The notes below the pieces were generated by a model. The model was not told where the DNA came from, made no database searches, and saw only the letters and a program-made list of their open reading frames with translations. A program made the position numbers and the translations under genes. Of a DNA stretch of 64,000 nt, positions 59,199 through 64,000 are shown in pieces. The stretch comes from Rhabdobacter roseus (GTDB taxonomy: Bacteria > Bacteroidota > Bacteroidia > Cytophagales > Spirosomataceae), in the NCBI RefSeq assembly GCF_014202275.1, contig NZ_JACHGF010000016.1, positions 1 through 64,000 of the forward strand. The letters run 5' to 3'. Numbering within the stretch: position 1 is the stretch's first letter; each line of letters starts with the position of its first letter.

Positions 59199-59250
59199 CA
59201 AAGTACCCGCTGGTTTGGGTGATTATTTCTCCAAACCAGCGGGTACTTTG
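59199..59250 (+). terminator. Terminator with 20-bp perfect stem
   Basis: Arms 59199-59218 and 59231-59250, each containing a copy of the GTAC octamer (CAAAGTACCCGC and GCGGGTACTTTG), loop of 12 nt. It ends the PhyH gene unit, 18 nt before the next GT2 ATG. Confidence 0.85.
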
Positions 59251-59267
59251 TTGATCAACCTAAGTCT

Positions 59268-60239
59268 ATGACGAAAGTCAGCGTAACCATACTTACTTAC
59301 AATCAGGCGGCTTTCATTGGTAAAACCATTGAAAGCGCCCTGAACCAAATCACCGATTTTGAGTACGAAATCCTGGTTGGGGATGACTTCTCGACGGATG
59401 GGGCCCGGGATATTATTCTCGACTACCAAAAGCGGTACCCGGATAAAGTCAAGGCGGTACTTCATTCCAAAAACCTGGGACAGAATGGGTTATTTAATAC
59501 CATCGAAACCCTCAAACTAGCCAAAGGTACCTACATTGCCCCGCTCGACGGCGACGACTACTGGATCAGCCCGCACAAGCTCCAGCAGCAGGTCGATTTC
59601 ATGGAAGCACATCCTGATTTCTCGGCTTGCTTCCACAATGCCTTCATTACTTACGAAGACGGCTCCCCCACGCAGGAGGTCAATCCATCCGACCAGAAGG
59701 AAGTCATTGGCGTAGCGGATCTCATTGGCGAAGAGGAGATTTGGTTCATGGCTACTTCGGCCGTGATGTTCCGCAACGGCCTGATGTACTACCCCGACTG
59801 GTTTCTGAAGTCTACTAGCGGCGATATTCCCCGCTACGTGATCCTGGCCAAGCAGGGGCCCATTGGGTACCTGCCCGAGATCATGTCGGTGTACCGGAAA
59901 AACCGGGCCGGGGCCAGCTTCAAAGACCACTACCGCGACGCGCGCTTTCTGCGCAACCGCATCATGATGTACGAGGGCATCAATACCGAAACCAACTACG
60001 CGTTTGATCGTACGCTGCGGCGCAACATCTGCCGCTACTACCGCATGGAGCTGGACGCCCGCCAGTACCACAAAAGCTACTTCCGCCGGGCAGCTCTGGC
60101 GCTTCAGTACTTGTATAGAAAACAGCCGGGGGCAGAAGAGTGGCGCGAGATCGTCCGCGACTACGTCATACCTCAGTGGATGCTGAAATTTTATAGCTTT
60201 TTTGCGCTGCTTCCCCACCGTTTGCGGGGTACTTCTTAG
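59268..60239 (+). CDS. Glycosyltransferase family 2 (tandem copy 1)
   Basis: 323 aa GT-A enzyme. MTKVSVTILTYNQAAFIGK at the start, LVGDDFSTDGARDI (nucleotide pocket), PLDGDDYWISPHKL with the metal-binding Asp residues, and WFMATSAVMFRNGLMYY. Its partner at 60243 shares these blocks in order (GDDYW, HPDFSACFHN-like, YEDGSP, DQKE), so the two arose by duplication. Donor unknown; cytoplasmic. Confidence 0.9.
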   Translation: MTKVSVTILTYNQAAFIGKTIESALNQITDFEYEILVGDDFSTDGARDIILDYQKRYPDKVKAVLHSKNLGQNGLFNTIETLKLAKGTYIAPLDGDDYWISPHKLQQQVDFMEAHPDFSACFHNAFITYEDGSPTQEVNPSDQKEVIGVADLIGEEEIWFMATSAVMFRNGLMYYPDWFLKSTSGDIPRYVILAKQGPIGYLPEIMSVYRKNRAGASFKDHYRDARFLRNRIMMYEGINTETNYAFDRTLRRNICRYYRMELDARQYHKSYFRRAALALQYLYRKQPGAEEWREIVRDYVIPQWMLKFYSFFALLPHRLRGTS

Positions 60240-60242
60240 CCT

Positions 60243-61073
60243 ATGATGAAGCTGTCGGTATGTGTACCTACCTATAACCACGAACGGTACATTGGTCAAA
60301 TGCTCGACGGAGCCCTGAGCCAGCAAACTACCTTTCCGTTTGAGATTGTCATCGGCGACGATGGCTCCACCGACCAGGCGCCGCAGATTATCCGCGAATA
60401 CGCCGACCGCTTTCCGGACCGCATACGCGCCTATTTGCATGCTGAAAACCTTGGCCCGCAAACCCCCCGCGAGTTTGCGGGCCGTAACAATGTACTTTTC
60501 CTGCTCAAGGCTTGCCAGGGCGAGTACGTGGCCCTGTGCGAAGGCGACGACTACTGGACCGACCCGCTCAAGCTCCAAAAGCAGGTCGATTTTTTGGATA
60601 AAAACCCCGACTACGCCATTTGCCACCACAACGTGCGCGTCACCTATGAAGACGGCTCGCCGGAGCATTTGTTTAACCCGGCCGATCAAAAGGGTACTTC
60701 TACCATCGAGGATCTGCTGCAGGACCGCTGGTTTATGGCCACGGCCAGTTTGGTGTACCGTAACTTTTTCCGGACCGACGACTTCGCCGACTGGCACCAC
60801 CAAGCCGCCGCCGGTGACTGGGCGCTGGTGATTCAGCTTGCCGCGCGGGGGCCAATCAAGTACCTGCCGGACGTCATGGGCGTGTACCGTAAGCACCGGG
60901 GCGGCCTCAGCAACGTACACGCCCCCACCAATGGGTACTTTCTCCAAAACCGGAAAGAAATGTTTGAAAACGTAAACCGCTGGCTGGACCACCGCTACGA
61001 AAGTACCGTGGCTCAGACGCTACGCCAGTACGAAGAAAAAATTTGGGCGTTGAAAAATGCCGCTTCTTACTAG
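60243..61073 (+). CDS. Glycosyltransferase family 2 (tandem copy 2)
   Basis: 276 aa, paralogue of the previous gene: MMKLSVCVPTYNHERYIGQ, IVIGDDGSTDQAPQIIRE, EGDDYWTDPLKLQKQVDFL, YEDGSPEHLFNPADQKG, WFMATASLVYRN. The catalytic acidic residues are intact, and the last residues are shorter than in copy 1. Starts 4 nt after copy 1. Probably adds a second sugar of similar kind. Confidence 0.9.
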   Translation: MMKLSVCVPTYNHERYIGQMLDGALSQQTTFPFEIVIGDDGSTDQAPQIIREYADRFPDRIRAYLHAENLGPQTPREFAGRNNVLFLLKACQGEYVALCEGDDYWTDPLKLQKQVDFLDKNPDYAICHHNVRVTYEDGSPEHLFNPADQKGTSTIEDLLQDRWFMATASLVYRNFFRTDDFADWHHQAAAGDWALVIQLAARGPIKYLPDVMGVYRKHRGGLSNVHAPTNGYFLQNRKEMFENVNRWLDHRYESTVAQTLRQYEEKIWALKNAASY

Positions 61074-61123
61074 GCTATCCTTTCTTTTATACTACTTTTG
61101 ACATAAAAATACGTCCCATATCC

Positions 61124-61888
61124 ATGAAGCTAAGCGTCGTCATACCGGCTTACAACGAAGAGGAATCGCTCCCGGACACGCTCCGAACGCTCTACGCTAC
61201 GCTGAAAAAGTATAATATCCCGCACGAAATCTGCGTCACCAATGACAATTCGAAGGATGGTACCCTGCGCGTGCTGGATGAACTCTCGGTAGAAATACCT
61301 ACCCTGACCTACTACACCAACCTGGGGCCCAATGGCTTTGGGTACGCCGTGCGCTACGGGCTGGAGCGCTTCACGGGCGACTGCGTGGCGGTCTTCATGG
61401 CCGACATGTCCGACGACCCCGAAGACCTGGTGCGCTACTACTTCAAGATGCTGGACGGTAACTACGACTGCGTCTTTGGCAGCCGCTGGGACAAAGGCGG
61501 GCGGGTAATTGACTACCCCCAGCTCAAAAAAGTGGTCAACCGGCTGGCGAATTTCATTGTCCGGATGATGATGGGCATTAACTACAACGACACCACCAAC
61601 GCCTTCAAACTCTACAAGCGCGAAACCATCGAGGGCATTAAGCCGTTTCTGGCCCCCCACTTCAACCTCACCATTGAGCTACCCCTCAAGGCCATGGTGC
61701 GGGGCTATACCTACGCCGTAGTACCCAACAGCTGGACCAACCGCAAGTACGGCGAGTCGAAGCTCAAGATCAAGGAAATGGGGAGTAGGTACTTTTTTAT
61801 CCTGATGTACTGCCTCATCGAGAAGTACTTCTCACGCGGGGATTACATGAAAAAAACAGCCGCTCCGCCCAAGGAAGTTAGCAGGTAG
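61124..61888 (+). CDS. GT2 polyprenol-phosphate sugar transferase-like (DPM1-like)
   Basis: 254 aa. MKLSVVIPAYNEEESLPDTL, VTNDNSKDGTLRVL, AVFMADMSDDPEDLVRYY and FGSRWDKGGRVIDYP are close to dolichyl-phosphate mannose synthase and related enzymes that place a sugar on polyprenyl phosphate. The ATG at 61124 follows a TACTTTTG (61093-61100), which may be its own -7 box. The longer upstream frame overlaps the previous gene and is not used. Its product could feed the GT-C-like membrane protein at 54500. Confidence 0.88.
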   Translation: MKLSVVIPAYNEEESLPDTLRTLYATLKKYNIPHEICVTNDNSKDGTLRVLDELSVEIPTLTYYTNLGPNGFGYAVRYGLERFTGDCVAVFMADMSDDPEDLVRYYFKMLDGNYDCVFGSRWDKGGRVIDYPQLKKVVNRLANFIVRMMMGINYNDTTNAFKLYKRETIEGIKPFLAPHFNLTIELPLKAMVRGYTYAVVPNSWTNRKYGESKLKIKEMGSRYFFILMYCLIEKYFSRGDYMKKTAAPPKEVSR

Positions 61889-62260
61889 TTTGCTTTGGGT
61901 AAACCTCTTTAAAAGTACTGATGTTACAGTTGCTACGAACTGATTACGGGAAACGTATCAACCGGTTATTGGTATAGGGGCTGATAAAGGTTACCTTGAC
62001 TTGACTAAAAGGTTCGGTCATTCTATTGATTATTCACTTCTTGTTTAGAGCAGGTTAAATCGGCTTGGAGTTACTGTGGCGCGAAATCCATAAACGGACG
62101 GCTCAGACACTGGCGATTCACCTATTACCTACACCTACAAAGCAGTTGGTAGCTGATAAGGGTATAACTACCAACAACAGGGTATTAGTAAATACTCCAA
62201 AAGCTTACCTTATTCCTCTCAAACTACTTTATAGCATCAGATGATTAAGATCGGTTCAAC
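61889..62260. other. AT-rich spacer, no gene
   Basis: About 370 nt, AT-richer than surroundings and without the GTAC octamer. No RNA gene or terminator recognised. It may mark the edge of a transferred segment. Confidence 0.4.
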
Positions 62261-63817
62261 ATGAAATTAACTTGTCTATTCCTGCTTTCCTGGTTCTTGC
62301 CAGCTTCCCTACTGGCAAATCCGGTATTGAAAAATAACCCTGAGCATAATTTCGAGGTATTCTGGCGGCTTTTTCATGAACAGTATGCCCATTTTGAAAC
62401 CCGGCAGGTTGACTGGCAGCAACAGCACAAAATCTTTAAACCAAAGGTAAATTCCAGTACTACCCCAGAGCAGCTATTGACTATACTTAACGAAATGGTA
62501 GCTCCGCTTAAAGACGGACATGTGGTGATTTCACCGACCGGTGACCTGCCCGCCAGCGCAAAATATGCTCCTTTTTATGGAGAATTCCCGACTAAGGAGT
62601 TGCAGGCGCAGTTTCATAAAGTCACGCTTGACGTTCTGTACCAGCAAGGATTTGCTCAACTAAAAAAATTTAATAGCGCTCCGTATACCATTGGGGGCTA
62701 TTGTCGCTCCAAAGACTATGGCTATCTTCAGTTAAATGGATTTGGTGGTATGTCATTAGAGGCTTTCAACAGACAACTGGATGAGATGGTTTCTGAATTT
62801 GAGGATGTCAAAGGACTTATTATTGACATCCGGATTAATGGAGGTGGCTCTCCGGCCTATCTTGATTCATTGGCTGGCCGATTAACGCAGGTTAAGAGAC
62901 TGGTGGGTTTTGGTCGTACCCGCGTCCATACGCGTAAGCATGAATATACCCCTTGGCAGCCTTATCACATCTCACCCGTGAGCCGCAAGCAACTCATCAA
63001 ACCTACTTTGCTACTGACGAGTGGCGCTACGATCAGTGCGGGGGATCATTGTGCCATGTATTTAAAAGAATTACCTTACGTGAAGCTAATCGGCGAGAAT
63101 ACAAATGGTATTTTTTCACCGATGCTTGGCAAAAAACTTCCCAATGGCTGGGAAGTTTCATTGTCTAACGGGCAGACCGTTAGTAGCAAGCGGGTTAATT
63201 ATGAAGGGAAAGGAGTTCCGCCTGACATACTTGTAGTCCATCGTCAAAGCGACATGCGGCAAGGCATTGATCTGGGTTTATTCAAAGCGCTAGCCGTTCT
63301 TCAAAAAGAATCTGACGAGCTGGCCTCAAAGACCATTTGCTATGAACAGCTTGCTGTTAACTTTTTTGCAGACAGCCTGATGCTTAAAAAACCCTACGAA
63401 GCTATTGCTGCCTATTCCACTGGATTAGTGGAAGAAGACGCCACTTTACTGGCTCCATTTGCCCATAAATGTTATTCCCTTCAGGCAGAAAACAAATCAG
63501 ATGAGCTGCAGAGACGAATCCTGGCAGAGCAGGTTGCTGATTCAAACTTCTATCACCAAAATGTCCACAGCCGCTTTTATGTAGCACTTCGTCCCCCAAT
63601 CCAACCAAAAAGGCGATGGCCGTTTGGAAATCGAAATGCCCGCAGGCTAACCGTTGCCCATCATATTACAATCGGAGACAAGAACTATGTTCGTTTGCAT
63701 TTGAGCCAGGGAGGTTGGAAAGGAGAGACCGTACTGGTTGTGGTAGATAACGCAGGGCATATCGTTGAGCATTGTTTCTTATCATATAATTATCTAAACA
63801 ATCCATTTTACCAATAA
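62261..63817 (+). CDS. S41-family peptidase, divergent
   Basis: 518 aa with a signal peptide (about 1-19, LPASLLAN). The N-terminal half is an IRBP/tricorn-like S41 fold: GLIIDIRINGGGSPAY, LLTSGATISAGDHCAMYL with the likely catalytic S259, and IGENTNGIFSPML. The residue usually Glu after the Ser motif (SAxE) is D262. No PDZ domain is seen. The last 180 residues are of unknown fold (RRWPFGNRNARRLTVAHH). AT-richer codon use than the neighbours and no GTAC octamer. Peptidase activity likely but not certain. Confidence 0.8.
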   Translation: MKLTCLFLLSWFLPASLLANPVLKNNPEHNFEVFWRLFHEQYAHFETRQVDWQQQHKIFKPKVNSSTTPEQLLTILNEMVAPLKDGHVVISPTGDLPASAKYAPFYGEFPTKELQAQFHKVTLDVLYQQGFAQLKKFNSAPYTIGGYCRSKDYGYLQLNGFGGMSLEAFNRQLDEMVSEFEDVKGLIIDIRINGGGSPAYLDSLAGRLTQVKRLVGFGRTRVHTRKHEYTPWQPYHISPVSRKQLIKPTLLLTSGATISAGDHCAMYLKELPYVKLIGENTNGIFSPMLGKKLPNGWEVSLSNGQTVSSKRVNYEGKGVPPDILVVHRQSDMRQGIDLGLFKALAVLQKESDELASKTICYEQLAVNFFADSLMLKKPYEAIAAYSTGLVEEDATLLAPFAHKCYSLQAENKSDELQRRILAEQVADSNFYHQNVHSRFYVALRPPIQPKRRWPFGNRNARRLTVAHHITIGDKNYVRLHLSQGGWKGETVLVVVDNAGHIVEHCFLSYNYLNNPFYQ

Positions 63818-63903
63818 AATCTATCTTTTACTCTACTCTTCTGTGGGTTTTGCATCAATAAAAGGTTGTGATGTAGCACCCAACTGGTACCTCAGCATTT
63901 CCC

Positions 63904-64000
63904 CTAAAACCGCACGTTCAGCCCCAGCAGGAAGTTGGTACCCGCCTGCGGGTAGTAAAAGTTCTCCCGAACGGTACTTCCGTAGATGTAGGCGTAGGTA
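63904..64000 (-). CDS. TonB-dependent receptor, C-terminal end (partial)
   Basis: The minus strand is open from the window edge to the stop at 63904-63906. The last residues (TVRENFYYPQAGTNFLLGLN then VRF) are the typical final strand of a TonB-dependent receptor barrel ending in Phe. The rest of the gene lies beyond the window. Confidence 0.8.
   Translation of the reverse strand, partial: TYAYIYGSTVRENFYYPQAGTNFLLGLNVRF

Noticed and set aside
59517-60992. 491-codon minus-strand frame opposite the tandem GT2 genes
   Set aside because: It runs antisense to two genes with intact GT2 motifs. Its own sequence has no domain-like content and matches across both only because the genes are duplicates.

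Overview
The window looks like chromosome from a Bacteroidota bacterium, most likely a Cytophagales (Spirosoma/Dyadobacter-like) environmental strain. The evidence is TonB-dependent receptors paired with a DUF4249 lipoprotein, LytTR regulators, and promoters of the Bacteroidota type (TTG then TAnnTTTG). GC content is moderately high, and there are no rRNA genes, tRNA genes, insertion sequences or CRISPR arrays that I can see. Genus and species cannot be fixed from the sequence alone.

Layout. 1-5.8 kb: end of an amino acid permease, an AgcS sodium/alanine symporter, a ModF-like double ATPase, pyruvate dehydrogenase E1 beta and a LytTR regulator. 6.4-21.4 kb: an exopolysaccharide locus. It holds a Wzy-like polymerase, a stand-alone receiver, a pseudo-receiver/sugar-transferase fusion, a half-length TolC-like protein, a Wzz/P-loop/SPOR fusion, several glycosyltransferases, a Wzx-like flippase and an acyltransferase. 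21.5-24.4 kb: a hybrid histidine kinase overlapping an Hpt protein. 24.8-28.9 kb: hemE, nadC and a helix-hairpin-helix/beta-barrel protein. 28.9-36.6 kb: DUF4249 lipoprotein, NmrA-like protein, TonB receptor and a large secreted GH2 beta-galactosidase. 36.7-43.1 kb: coaX, a gamma-glutamylcyclotransferase-like protein, and an operon of FHA-protease, PP2C phosphatase, membrane Ser/Thr kinase and outer-membrane barrel. 43.3-45.8 kb: a tail-to-tail TPR histidine kinase and NarL-type regulator. 46-52.6 kb: a conserved unknown protein, rpmB, a DUF5522 protein, rocD, a metalloprotease-MORN fusion, an S41 protease and a GlsB-like membrane protein. 52.9-61.9 kb: a second saccharide-related run with GH3-type adenylase, GT-C-like membrane protein, Trm112/methyltransferase, beta-propeller, PhyH oxygenase and three GT2 enzymes. 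61.9-64 kb: a compositionally different S41 protease gene and the end of another TonB receptor.

How the genes work together. The first polysaccharide locus carries initiation (sugar transferase), elongation (glycosyltransferases), flipping (Wzx), polymerisation (Wzy) and export/length control (Wzz fusion, TolC-like). It is physically linked to receiver domains, which suggests signal control of capsule or EPS output. The kinase/phosphatase/FHA set is a plausible envelope phospho-signalling operon.

The most striking signal is not a gene. An octamer palindrome, RRGTACYY (typically AAGTACCC, AGGTACCT, AGGTACTT or GGGTACTT), is scattered at very high density through coding and non-coding DNA in all reading frames. 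I counted 15 exact copies in 2401-4000, where uniform base composition predicts about 0.4. It is absent from the AT-richer stretch at about 61.9-63.9 kb. It resembles the highly iterated palindromes and uptake sequences of other bacteria, and I know of no description of it.
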